From contig NZ_JAIQDI010000001.1 of assembly GCF_020034665.1 (NCBI RefSeq), forward strand, positions 1,736,001 through 1,800,000: 64,000 bases of DNA. Direction: 5' to 3'. The DNA is from Niabella beijingensis. GTDB lineage: Bacteria; Bacteroidota; Bacteroidia; Chitinophagales; Chitinophagaceae. Positions 16,294-24,917 of this stretch are shown here, one piece after another. Position 1 is the first letter of the stretch, and each line of letters starts with the position of its first letter. Both the position numbers and the translations under genes were made by a program. The notes under the pieces were generated by a model. That model saw only the letters and a program-made list of their open reading frames with translations. It made no database searches and was not told where the DNA came from.

Positions 16294-18453
16294 ATGGAAA
16301 CAGCGGAAAAGATCAAATGGAAAGTACAGGGCATGGATTGCCCCACCTGTGCCTTAACGATCAACAAATACCTGGAAAAAGAGGGAATGGAAAATGTAAA
16401 GGTGAATTTCGCCACGGGCGATGTTTCCTTTGATCTGAAAGGGGCAAAAAAGCAGGAGACACTGTCCAAAGGCTTGTCCGGACTGGGTTACAGCGTTATG
16501 GAAAACAAAAACGAGGCTGCAGCTGTCCATGAGCATGCGCACGGTCATGATCATGGGAAACAGGGCGGCTGGCTGAAGACCAATATGCAGCGCTTCTGGT
16601 TCTGTCTTCCCTTTACACTGGTACTGATGCTGCATATGATACCCGCATTCCGGCATTCGTGGCTGATGCAACCCTGGATACAGTTTGCGTTGACCCTGCC
16701 CGTACTTGCTGTGGGTATGTCTTATTTTGGCGTCAGCGCCATTAAAAGCATCCGGAACCGCATGCCCAATATGAATGTACTGGTCACCATCGGCGCGCTG
16801 GCAGCTTTTGTTTACAGCCTCTACGGTACATTAACCGGACAGCATGACTATATTTTTTATGAAACAGCTGCCACCGTGATCACGCTGGTGTTCCTTGGTA
16901 ATTATATGGAGGAACATACCGTTTCTTCCACACAAGCGCAGTTAAAAAAACTGGCACAGACGCAAGTGGTAATGGCCAACATGATCGCTTACGACAACGA
17001 GCACAACGAAAATATTTTTGAGGTGGAAAGCACCGCGTTGCGAACTGGCGATCTTATTCTCATCAAAAACGGAGAGCAGGTGCCTGCTGATTGTAAAATA
17101 TTATGGGGAGATGCGAATGTGAACGAGGCTATCATTACAGGTGAAAGCGTACCGGTGAAAAAGCAGTCAAAAGATAAACTGATCGGTGGCAGCATCCTGG
17201 TGGACGGTACGGTGAAGGCACAGGTGACCGCTGTAGGGAATGATACAGTTATGGCCGGGATCATCAATCTGGTGAATGAGGCACAGGGGGAAAAACCACC
17301 GGTACAACAGATGGCCGACAGGATCAGTGCCGTTTTTGTTCCCCTGGTGATTGGTATAGCGGTGCTTACTTTTATCATCAACTGGTTCATTCTTCAGGAT
17401 TTTACTCCTGCATTAATGCGGGCCATTGCTGTGCTGGTCATCGCCTGCCCCTGTGCTATGGGACTTGCTACCCCGGCAGCCATTGCCGTCGGGCTTGGCC
17501 GCGGAGCGCGCAATGGCGTCCTCTTCCGCAATGCCACCAGCCTGGAAAATTTTAAAGACATCCGGCAGGTTGTATTTGACAAGACCGGTACCCTCACCAC
17601 CGGGAATTTCAGTATCGCGGATGTTAAAATTCTTGACAGCAGTATTACTGAAGAGACGTTCAGGAACATCGTTTACTCGCTGGAAAAATATTCCAACCAC
17701 CCCATTGCAAAAAGTATTACCAATGCCTGGAAAACAAAAAATGAGATCCGCTGGAAAAGCATTAACGAAGAAAAAGGAAAAGGCATGTTTGCAACAGATA
17801 AAGAAGGCACGGAATACCGTGCAGGCTCCTATGAAATTGTTAGCGGACAAACAACCGCTGCAGATCACAATATTTATATTACCCGCAACAACCGGCTCAT
17901 CGGTACTATCGATCTGAAAGATGAATTAAGACCCGAAGCCAAAACAGTAGTGGATTATTTCCATAGCAGGAATGTCAAAACCATTTTACTGAGCGGGGAC
18001 CGGCTTTCAAAGGCCAAACAGATCGCTGATGAACTGGGCATTGATGAAGTGATCGCGGAAAAAACACCGGAAGAAAAACTACAGATCATCGGTGAAAAAA
18101 ATGCGCAGCTGCCAACCGCCATGGTAGGTGATGGCATCAATGATGCCCCGGCCCTCGCAAAGGCCACCATCGGTATCAGCATGAGTGATGCTTCGCAGAT
18201 CGCCATGCAGACCGCGCAGGTAGTACTCACCAATCATGGTTTAAAGAACCTGCCCCTGGCTATGGGTTTGGGCAATCATACTTATAAAACCATTAAGGAA
18301 AACCTGTTCTGGGCGTTTTCCTATAATATTGTAGCCATTCCGGTAGCTGCTATCGGGTTGCTCACACCCATGTTCGGCGCATTGATCATGGCCTTTAGCG
18401 ACGTAGTGCTGGCACTGAACAGCGGAAGACTGGCGGTGAAGAAAGTAGTTTAG
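16294..18453 (+). CDS. copA: Heavy-metal (probably copper) P1B-type ATPase
   Basis: 719 residues from the ATG at 16294. One HMA metal-binding domain (about 8-70, MDCPTC motif), a His-rich linker (HEHAHGHDH at 79-87), eight membrane helices, actuator loop GESVPVK, CPC in 'IACPCAMGLATP' (about 384-386), phosphorylation site DKTGTLT (Asp about 429), HP of 'NHPIAKS', and GDGINDAPA (about 611). It exports metal from the cytosol. YN in 'AFSYNIVAIP' of helix 7 favours Cu(I). However, helix 8 reads MAFSDVV rather than the usual M-x-x-S-S, so specificity is not certain. It appears to be a single-gene unit with no copper regulator beside it. Confidence 0.88.
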   Translation: METAEKIKWKVQGMDCPTCALTINKYLEKEGMENVKVNFATGDVSFDLKGAKKQETLSKGLSGLGYSVMENKNEAAAVHEHAHGHDHGKQGGWLKTNMQRFWFCLPFTLVLMLHMIPAFRHSWLMQPWIQFALTLPVLAVGMSYFGVSAIKSIRNRMPNMNVLVTIGALAAFVYSLYGTLTGQHDYIFYETAATVITLVFLGNYMEEHTVSSTQAQLKKLAQTQVVMANMIAYDNEHNENIFEVESTALRTGDLILIKNGEQVPADCKILWGDANVNEAIITGESVPVKKQSKDKLIGGSILVDGTVKAQVTAVGNDTVMAGIINLVNEAQGEKPPVQQMADRISAVFVPLVIGIAVLTFIINWFILQDFTPALMRAIAVLVIACPCAMGLATPAAIAVGLGRGARNGVLFRNATSLENFKDIRQVVFDKTGTLTTGNFSIADVKILDSSITEETFRNIVYSLEKYSNHPIAKSITNAWKTKNEIRWKSINEEKGKGMFATDKEGTEYRAGSYEIVSGQTTAADHNIYITRNNRLIGTIDLKDELRPEAKTVVDYFHSRNVKTILLSGDRLSKAKQIADELGIDEVIAEKTPEEKLQIIGEKNAQLPTAMVGDGINDAPALAKATIGISMSDASQIAMQTAQVVLTNHGLKNLPLAMGLGNHTYKTIKENLFWAFSYNIVAIPVAAIGLLTPMFGALIMAFSDVVLALNSGRLAVKKVV

Positions 18454-18472
18454 GGGGGGACTTCAGAATCGG

Positions 18473-18487
18473 GATTTGAGAATTGAG
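18473..18487. repeat. Dispersed 15-bp intergenic motif, copy 1
   Basis: GATTTGAGAATTGAG, identical to 41358-41372. Both lie in short AT-rich gaps just after plus-strand genes. Probably part of a degenerate dispersed intergenic repeat. Confidence 0.4.
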
Positions 18488-18529
18488 CCGTCAGCTTTCA
18501 GCTTTCCTTATCATTTATTAGTCGTCGCC

Positions 18530-20551
18530 TCAAGGCTCTATCCATACCTCATTTTCTTTTAGCAGGTTAATAAGCTCTTCCACGGCGATATCGCTGTTCA
18601 CATTCCGTTTCACCACTTCTTTTCCCTTATAAAGGGTGATCTTTCCGGGGCCGCTGCCTACATATCCGAAATCGGCATCGGCCATCTCTCCCGGTCCGTT
18701 TACAATACAACCCATAATGGCGATTTTTACGCCTTTGAGATGATTGGTAACGGAACGGATCTTCGTGGTGGTTTCCTGGAGATCAAACAGGGTGCGCCCG
18801 CAGGAGGGACAGGAAATATATTCCGTTTTGGAAATACGCGTACGGGTAGCCTGCAAAATACTAAAGGCCGTGTTATTCATGAACTGTTCCGCAGCGCCGG
18901 CAGCCGTTGCGGAGGTATAACGGCGGCCGCTCAATTGCGCATCGTTGAACGCGGTATAAGCCTGGGGGCTCATGCCCAGACAGATGCCGTTTCCATAACC
19001 ATCCAGGAACAGGGCACCGGTTTCTGTTGCAAAATGGATCAGGTGCTCATCTGCTGTGCTCCAGTTACTGTCGGTAATAAAAAGCAGCGGGTGTTGGATG
19101 TTCCGCTCCTGTAATTCAATACACATGCGGCGTACAGACTGCAGGGCATTCTTCCGGGAACTGCTCAGACAAAGCACGATATCTTTCTTCCCGGCCAGGG
19201 CATCAAGGTATTCCCTATCGCCGGCATCCAGCATCACAAAATTCATAACAGCACCTGTTTGAGCAGCACTGATGAATGCAGCAGCTTCATATATCGGAAA
19301 ATATTTTGTTTTGTCGCCGGCAGCCGCCCAATATTCCGGGGTGGTGATCACTTTCAGGGTTCCGGGCAGGGGAAAATCAAGCTCGGGCTTAGCTGTATAA
19401 ATATAATCTGCAGCTGCATCGGCAATATGCCATTTATCATTATCCGCATCATACGTATAGCCGATTGCTTTTAATGATGCGGGCGTGATGATCTCCAGCT
19501 TGCTAAGATCCGCCACTACCACGGGTACATGCTCTCCGCCAATATTCCCGACAGGGACCGTTTTATTTTTCTGCGATTGAAAGGGGTTGTATCCGGCAGC
19601 TGATACATTGATCGGCTGATCGGTTGACAGGGACGAAGCCTTATCCACTTGTAAACCCGTAAACGGATCCCCTTCATACCGCTTTACAATGTCCCGGCAC
19701 ACCGGGATCTCCAGCTCGGGATCCTCTGTTAATGAAACACGGATCGTATCGCCGATACCGTCTTCCATTAAAGTACCAATGCCGATGGCAGATTTGATCC
19801 GGCCATCTTCCCCGTCACCTGCTTCGGTCACTCCCAGGTGCAGCGGGTAAATTTCTCCGAACTCGTCGTCCATGGTTTTGATCAGCAGGCGATAGGCCTG
19901 TACCATAACGATCGGGTTACTGGCCTTCATGCTTAGTACGATCTGATGGTAGTTCTCATCCCTTGCAATACGCAGGAACTCCATAGCGCTTTCCACCATT
20001 CCCATCGGGGTATCTCCGTAACGGCTCATGATCCGGTCGCTGAGACTGCCGTGGTTGGTGCCGATGCGCATGGCAGTACCGTACTCCTTGCATACTTTAA
20101 GCAGGGGTGTAAAACGGTCGCGGATGCGCTCAATTTCTTCTGCATATTCCGCATCGGTGTATTCGATCTGTTCAAATTTCTTTTTGTCAACGTAGTTACC
20201 TGGATTTACCCGTACTTTTTCCACGATGCGTGCAGCAATTTCTGCAGCATTGGGTGTAAAATGAATATCAGCAACCAGCGGGGTGTTATATCCTCTTTTG
20301 TGCAGCTCATTCTTAATGTTCAGCAGGTTTTCAGCTTCCTTTTTGGAAGGTGCCGTAATGCGTACCAGTTCGGCTCCTGCTTCAATACACCGGATCGATT
20401 GTTCCACCGTCCCCAGCGTATCCATCGTATCCGTGGTGGTCATGGTTTGTACCCGGATGGGATGATTGTTGCCTAATAACAGATCTCCGATCTTTACCTC
20501 TTTGGTTAACAGTCTTTTATATGAAGTGAGCGCTGCTGCGTATAATTCCAT
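18530..20551 (-). CDS. ispG: 4-hydroxy-3-methylbut-2-enyl diphosphate synthase, long bacteroidal form
   Basis: 673 residues from the ATG at 20551. It converts MEcPP to HMBPP in the MEP isoprenoid pathway using a [4Fe-4S] cluster. N-terminal TIM barrel opens with 'VKIGDLLLGNNHPIRVQTMTTTDT'; 'RVNPGNYVDKKKFEQIEYTD' and 'IRIGTNHGSLSDR'-type segments follow. A large insertion (about 290-550) separates it from the C-terminal cluster domain with CPSC (about 580-583) and GCIVNGPGE (about 613), giving the three Cys and the Glu ligand. Most bacteria have a form of about 370 residues; the long one is usual for Bacteroidota, chlamydiae and plants. The start is set by the -7 element at 20556-20563. Confidence 0.93.
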   Translation of the reverse strand: MELYAAALTSYKRLLTKEVKIGDLLLGNNHPIRVQTMTTTDTMDTLGTVEQSIRCIEAGAELVRITAPSKKEAENLLNIKNELHKRGYNTPLVADIHFTPNAAEIAARIVEKVRVNPGNYVDKKKFEQIEYTDAEYAEEIERIRDRFTPLLKVCKEYGTAMRIGTNHGSLSDRIMSRYGDTPMGMVESAMEFLRIARDENYHQIVLSMKASNPIVMVQAYRLLIKTMDDEFGEIYPLHLGVTEAGDGEDGRIKSAIGIGTLMEDGIGDTIRVSLTEDPELEIPVCRDIVKRYEGDPFTGLQVDKASSLSTDQPINVSAAGYNPFQSQKNKTVPVGNIGGEHVPVVVADLSKLEIITPASLKAIGYTYDADNDKWHIADAAADYIYTAKPELDFPLPGTLKVITTPEYWAAAGDKTKYFPIYEAAAFISAAQTGAVMNFVMLDAGDREYLDALAGKKDIVLCLSSSRKNALQSVRRMCIELQERNIQHPLLFITDSNWSTADEHLIHFATETGALFLDGYGNGICLGMSPQAYTAFNDAQLSGRRYTSATAAGAAEQFMNNTAFSILQATRTRISKTEYISCPSCGRTLFDLQETTTKIRSVTNHLKGVKIAIMGCIVNGPGEMADADFGYVGSGPGKITLYKGKEVVKRNVNSDIAVEELINLLKENEVWIEP

Positions 20552-20555
20552 ACTG

Positions 20556-20563
20556 CAAAGATA
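20556..20563 (-). promoter_or_regulatory. -7 promoter element of ispG
   Basis: TATCTTTG on the minus strand, ending 4 bp before the ATG at 20551, the same near-leaderless arrangement as at the ATPase gene. No -33 match seen. Confidence 0.5.
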
Positions 20564-20651
20564 ACCAATGTTTGGGTGCGCATCATTTATGGGATTGCAG
20601 CAGGTACATAACATTTTTGCCCGGGATGGTGCAAAGCACCGGTTCTCCCCA

Positions 20652-20673
20652 CGTTCCGATAGTTATCGGAACG
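20652..20673. repeat. Perfect 10-bp-arm palindrome between ispG and the galactonate operon
   Basis: CGTTCCGATA (20652-20661), GT, TATCGGAACG (20664-20673). It lies in the 250-bp divergent gap, 130 bp before the lactonase start. It could be an operator or a member of a dispersed palindromic repeat family with a CCGATA/TATCGG core, which I recall being frequent in Bacteroidota genomes. Confidence 0.55.
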
Positions 20674-20802
20674 GAAGCATGTCATGCACCTGATTGCAGC
20701 TGCCGCGTTTTTATCCGCGGGAACAGTACATTGGCATTTCCATCTTTTCTGTTTATCTTTCCCCCTCGTTTACGATGCTTACAGTTTGTAATAATTTTCA
20801 GC

Positions 20803-21780
20803 ATGATTGCCCTTGTTTCTCTTTTAATGTTTTTGTTTCCTCCTGCGGACACACCGGTAGCCGTAATAGAAAAACTGCACCCGGACCTGGACGCGGTCGT
20901 TGACGCGCATACGGCTATAAACGTAATTGCCGATGGCTTCGAATGGGTAGAGGGTCCCCTGTGGGTGGAGCAGGAAAAAATGCTGCTGTTCTCAGATGTA
21001 ATGAAAAACAGGATCTATAAATGGACCGCAGAAAAGGGCACCAGTGTTTACCTGGAGCCGTCGGGTTATACCGCTGCCGTGCCGCGGGGAAAGGAGCTGG
21101 GCTCCAACGGTCTGGCGCTTGATCCGCAGGGCCAACTGGTTATTTGCCAGCATGGCGATCGCCGCATCGCTGTAATGAGTGCGTCTCTTTCAGATCCCCG
21201 CCCGGCATTTATTACAGCCGCCGGCCGTTATACCAATAAAAAATTCAACAGTCCGAATGACCTGGCCATTAAAAGCAATGGTGACATTTATTTCACCGAT
21301 CCTCCCTATGGCCTGGAAAAAGGACCGGAAGACCCGGTCAGGGAATTAGCTTTTCACGGCGTGTATCGTATTGCAAGAGACGGAACGGTATCCCTGCTTA
21401 CTGATAGTTTGACCCGCCCTAATGGCATCGCATTCTTCCCCGGAGAAAAACAACTCCTTATCGCCAATTCGGATCCGCAAAAGCCACACTGGTATATTTA
21501 TGACCTGACCGGTAAAGGAGCTCTTGCCAATGGACGTATCTTCTTTGACGGCGCTGCGATCTTCGGGAAAGAGCACCGTACGCCGGACGGCATCAAGATC
21601 AGCAACAAAGGAATCGTTTTTGCACCAGGTCCCGGCGGTGTATGGATCTTCAACAAAGACGGCCTGCCGCTGGGCCGGATAAAGACAACCCTCATCACTT
21701 CCAATTGTGCTTTTTCCGGCGATCAGCGCACCCTCTTCATCACTGCGGATCATTGCGTATTACGCGTTGCACTAAAATAA
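20803..21780 (+). CDS. SMP-30/gluconolactonase-like lactonase, probably galactonolactonase, exported
   Basis: 325 residues from the ATG at 20803, which begins with a hydrophobic signal segment (MIALVSLLMFLF); longer in-frame versions run into non-coding upstream sequence. Six-bladed propeller of the SGL family with metal-site residues in 'DGFEWVEGPLW' (Glu), 'FNSPNDLAIKSNGDIYFTDPPYG' (Asn, Asp) and 'RTPDGIKI' (Asp). It opens sugar lactones to aldonates. First gene of the galactonate operon, 24 bp before the aldolase, so D-galactono-lactone is the likely substrate, hydrolysed in the periplasm. Confidence 0.8.
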   Translation: MIALVSLLMFLFPPADTPVAVIEKLHPDLDAVVDAHTAINVIADGFEWVEGPLWVEQEKMLLFSDVMKNRIYKWTAEKGTSVYLEPSGYTAAVPRGKELGSNGLALDPQGQLVICQHGDRRIAVMSASLSDPRPAFITAAGRYTNKKFNSPNDLAIKSNGDIYFTDPPYGLEKGPEDPVRELAFHGVYRIARDGTVSLLTDSLTRPNGIAFFPGEKQLLIANSDPQKPHWYIYDLTGKGALANGRIFFDGAAIFGKEHRTPDGIKISNKGIVFAPGPGGVWIFNKDGLPLGRIKTTLITSNCAFSGDQRTLFITADHCVLRVALK

Positions 21781-21804
21781 AGAAGCAAATTTTATACATT
21801 CAAT

Positions 21805-22428
21805 ATGTCAGTTTACCAGGAAATAAACAACAACAAGCTCATTGCCATTTTAAGAGGTGCCCATCCCACGGATGTGGTCCGCATTGCTACTGCATTATAT
21901 AAAGGCGGCATCCGGTTGCTGGAGATCACCATGAATTCGGACGCGCCATTACAGGCCATAGAGCAGGTGGCCCTTCAGCTGGGAGATCATATGGTGATCG
22001 GGGCAGGAACCGTGCTCAGCACGGCAATGGCTGCAGACGCCGTCAGTGCCGGAGCCCGCTTTATCCTGTCGCCCGTGGTGGAAGAAAGCGTTATTGCAGA
22101 AACAAAGAAACTGGGTGCGGTAAGCATTCCCGGTGCCTATACGGCCACCGAGATCTTTACAGCACATCGCGCCGGTGCCGATATCGTAAAGGTGTTTCCG
22201 GCCAACTCTCCTGCTTATATTAAAGAACTCAGGGCGCCCCTGCCGCATATTCCCCTATTGCCTACGGGGGGCATCACATTGGAGAACATTGGTGCCTACC
22301 TTAAAACAGGTGCTGTTGGATTTGGCATCGGAAGTGCGCTGGTAGATACCAAACAGCCGGTAACGGATGCCTACCTGGAAAAACTGAAAGAAAATGCCCG
22401 GCAACTTGTAGCCGCCATTCAACAATAA
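21805..22428 (+). CDS. eda: 2-keto-3-deoxy-6-phosphogluconate/galactonate aldolase
   Basis: 207-residue class I aldolase that splits KDPG or KDPGal into pyruvate and glyceraldehyde 3-phosphate. Visible: Arg of 'AILRG' (about 17), catalytic Glu in 'LLEITMNS' (40), 'GAGTV' (67-71), Schiff-base Lys in 'DIVKVFPA' (129) and the phosphate loop 'PTGGI'. Being between the lactonase and dgoD (10 bp upstream of the latter), it acts as DgoA in the De Ley-Doudoroff route. The same enzyme could also serve KDPG made from alginate-derived KDG, since no other such aldolase is in the window. Confidence 0.88.
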   Translation: MSVYQEINNNKLIAILRGAHPTDVVRIATALYKGGIRLLEITMNSDAPLQAIEQVALQLGDHMVIGAGTVLSTAMAADAVSAGARFILSPVVEESVIAETKKLGAVSIPGAYTATEIFTAHRAGADIVKVFPANSPAYIKELRAPLPHIPLLPTGGITLENIGAYLKTGAVGFGIGSALVDTKQPVTDAYLEKLKENARQLVAAIQQ

Positions 22429-22438
22429 ACAGCACGTT

Positions 22439-23587
22439 ATGAAGATTAAAAGTTATGAATTGTTCCAGGTGCCGCCGCGCTGGCTCTTTTTAAAGATCGA
22501 AACCGATGAAGGGATCACGGGCTGGGGCGAACCGGTGATTGAGGGCAAGGCCGCTACGGTGAAAACCGCCGTGGAGGAATTGATGGAATACCTGACGGGA
22601 AGGGACCCATTGCCGGTTGAAGATCATTGGAACACGATGTACCGGGCAGGATTTTACCGCGGAGGGCCTGTCCTTATGAGTGCTATATCCGGTATTGATC
22701 AGGCGCTCTGGGATATTAAAGGCAAATATTACAATGCCCCTGTGCATCAGCTGCTGGGAGGCAAAGCACGGGATACGATGAAAGTCTATTCCTGGATCGG
22801 TGGCGACCGGCCGGCCGAAGTGGGCGCCGCTGCACAACAACTGGCCCGCCAGGGGTTCCTTGCGGTGAAAATGAATGCCACGGAAGAACTGCAATATGTG
22901 GACAGCTATGATAAGATCGACCAGGCCGTGGCGCGTATTGCTGCCGTCCGGGAGGCCACAGGGCCGGCTTTTGGTATTGGCATCGACTTTCACGGCCGCG
23001 TACACAAACCCATGGCGAAGATACTGGCAAAGGAACTGGAGCCTTTCCGGCCTATGTTCATAGAAGAGCCGGTGTTGCCGGAAAATAATGAGGCTCTCCG
23101 GGAAATTGCCCGGCATACAGCCATCCCCATTGCCACCGGCGAACGGATGTTTTCCAAATGGCAATTCAAAAACCTGCTGACTGCCGGCTATGCAGATATC
23201 ATCCAGCCGGATGTGTCACATGCCGGGGGCATCACGGAATGCAAAAAGATCCTCTCCATGGCAGAAGCCTTTGATGTAGCCGCTGCGCCGCATTGTCCGC
23301 TGGGTCCCATTGCCCTGGCCGCCTGCCTGCAGGTGGATGCTACCTGTCACAATGCCTTCATACAGGAGCAGAGCCTGGGCATTCATTACAACCAGGGCAG
23401 TGACCTGCTGGATTATCTCAATGATAAAACAGTGTTCGAATACAGCAACGGGTATGTAACTATACCGGACCAGCCGGGGTTGGGTATTGATATCAACGAA
23501 GCACATGTGCGCAAAATGGCTGCTGAGGGCCACAACTGGCGCAACCCGGTGTGGCGGCACAAAGACGGAAGTATTGCTGAATGGTAA
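22439..23587 (+). CDS. dgoD: D-galactonate dehydratase
   Basis: 382 residues, close to E. coli DgoD from the first line (PPRW.FLKIETDEG..GWGEPVIEG) to the last (WRNP.WRH.D.S.AEW). Enolase-superfamily dehydratase making 2-keto-3-deoxygalactonate. Metal-ligand acids are in 'GIDFHGR', 'FIEEPV' and 'TGERM'; the catalytic His lies in 'APHCPLGPIA', and a second one in the DFHGR motif. Third gene of the operon with 10-bp gaps on both sides, indicating tight co-transcription with aldolase and transporter. Confidence 0.95.
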   Translation: MKIKSYELFQVPPRWLFLKIETDEGITGWGEPVIEGKAATVKTAVEELMEYLTGRDPLPVEDHWNTMYRAGFYRGGPVLMSAISGIDQALWDIKGKYYNAPVHQLLGGKARDTMKVYSWIGGDRPAEVGAAAQQLARQGFLAVKMNATEELQYVDSYDKIDQAVARIAAVREATGPAFGIGIDFHGRVHKPMAKILAKELEPFRPMFIEEPVLPENNEALREIARHTAIPIATGERMFSKWQFKNLLTAGYADIIQPDVSHAGGITECKKILSMAEAFDVAAAPHCPLGPIALAACLQVDATCHNAFIQEQSLGIHYNQGSDLLDYLNDKTVFEYSNGYVTIPDQPGLGIDINEAHVRKMAAEGHNWRNPVWRHKDGSIAEW

Positions 23588-23597
23588 AACAAAAAAT

Positions 23598-24905
23598 ATG
23601 AACCGAGAAAGCGCAGCGGCACCTACCCGGGTCCGGTACCAGATGTTATTCCTCCTGTTTGTGAACGTGGTCATCAATTATATGGACCGCAGCAATCTGG
23701 CAGTGGCCGCTTCAGCAATCGGAAAGGAGTTCCGGTTCTCTTCCGTGCAGATGGGGCTTATTTTTTCCGCATTCAGCTGGACCTACCTGTTGTTCCAGAT
23801 CCCCGGCGGCATCCTGGTAAAACGGATCACGCCACGGATCCTCTATACGGTCAGTCTGGTAACCTGGTCGCTGGCCACCGTATTACAGGGTTTTGCCAGA
23901 GGCTTTGTTTCCCTGTTCGGGTTGCGGATGGCCACCGGTGCGCTCGAAGCGCCTGCCTTCCCGATCAACAACCGCGTGGTCAGCAGCTGGTTCCCGATCC
24001 AGGAGCGGGCCTCGGCCATTGCGGTATACACTTCCGGGCAGTTCCTCGGACTGGCATTCCTGATGCCGGTGCTTTCGAAGATCCAGTTGCAGGCCGGCTG
24101 GAAAGGATTGTTCGTGATCACCGGGCTGATCGGCATTATCTGGGGGCTCGTATGGTATTTTTTTTACCGTGATCCGTTGCAGCATAAAAAAACAAACAAA
24201 GCCGAACTGGAGCACATTGAAAAAGGAGGCGGATTACTGAACAACCCGGCTGAAGACCCCGGTAAAAAAGCGTTTCGATGGGCCGATCTCAGCGAGGTAT
24301 TATCACACCGGAAACTGTGGGGCATTTACCTGGGGCAATTTGCCGTAAACGGCGCATTGTGGTTCTTCCTTACCTGGTTTCCAAAATACCTGGTCGACTA
24401 CAGAGGCCTGGATTTTATCCAGTCGGGTTACTGGGCTTCCATACCTTACCTGGCGGCATTTGCGGGTGTGCTTTGTTCCGGCTTCCTTTCCGACCATCTC
24501 ATCCGGAAGGGTATCCCTGCTGCAAAGGCGCGCAAACGGCCTATTATTGCCGGATTGCTGCTTTCCGTAAGCATTATCGGGGCCAACTATGTGCACACTC
24601 CGGGATGGATCATATTGTTCATGTCCGTATCATTTTTTGGAGTGGGCTTTGCGTCTATCACCTGGATCTTTGTATCCACCCTCGCACCCAAACACCTGAT
24701 CGATGTAACCGGCGGTGTCTTTAATTTTATCGGTCAGCTTTCCGGCATTGTAGTACCGATCGCAATCGGCTTCCTTGCAAGCGGAGGTAATTTTGCACCG
24801 GCACTTATTTTTATTGCGGTACTGGGTGGACTGGGCTCCTGCTCCTACCTCTTCCTGGTAGGCAATGTAGAGCGCATTCCTTCAAGAACACCGATAGATC
24901 AATAA
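23598..24905 (+). CDS. dgoT: MFS anion:cation symporter, probably D-galactonate transporter
   Basis: 435 residues from the ATG at 23598 (10 bp after dgoD; an upstream in-frame ATG would overlap dgoD by about 100 bp and is rejected). Twelve membrane helices with family marks: 'NVVINYMDRSNLAVAAS' at the end of helix 1, 'RITPRILYTVSLVTWSLATVLQG', and 'ALEAPAFPINNRVVSSWFPIQERASA' after helix 4, typical of the ACS family (DgoT, ExuT, GudP). Its place between dgoD and dgoK makes galactonate uptake with protons at the inner membrane the best guess. Confidence 0.87.
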   Translation: MNRESAAAPTRVRYQMLFLLFVNVVINYMDRSNLAVAASAIGKEFRFSSVQMGLIFSAFSWTYLLFQIPGGILVKRITPRILYTVSLVTWSLATVLQGFARGFVSLFGLRMATGALEAPAFPINNRVVSSWFPIQERASAIAVYTSGQFLGLAFLMPVLSKIQLQAGWKGLFVITGLIGIIWGLVWYFFYRDPLQHKKTNKAELEHIEKGGGLLNNPAEDPGKKAFRWADLSEVLSHRKLWGIYLGQFAVNGALWFFLTWFPKYLVDYRGLDFIQSGYWASIPYLAAFAGVLCSGFLSDHLIRKGIPAAKARKRPIIAGLLLSVSIIGANYVHTPGWIILFMSVSFFGVGFASITWIFVSTLAPKHLIDVTGGVFNFIGQLSGIVVPIAIGFLASGGNFAPALIFIAVLGGLGSCSYLFLVGNVERIPSRTPIDQ

Positions 24906-24917
24906 CTGTTAAAACGT

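Noticed and set aside
20572..20802. Longer N-terminus for the lactonase
   Set aside because: The extra 77 codons cover the palindrome and divergent region, lack protein-like composition, and the ATG at 20803 starts a signal peptide.
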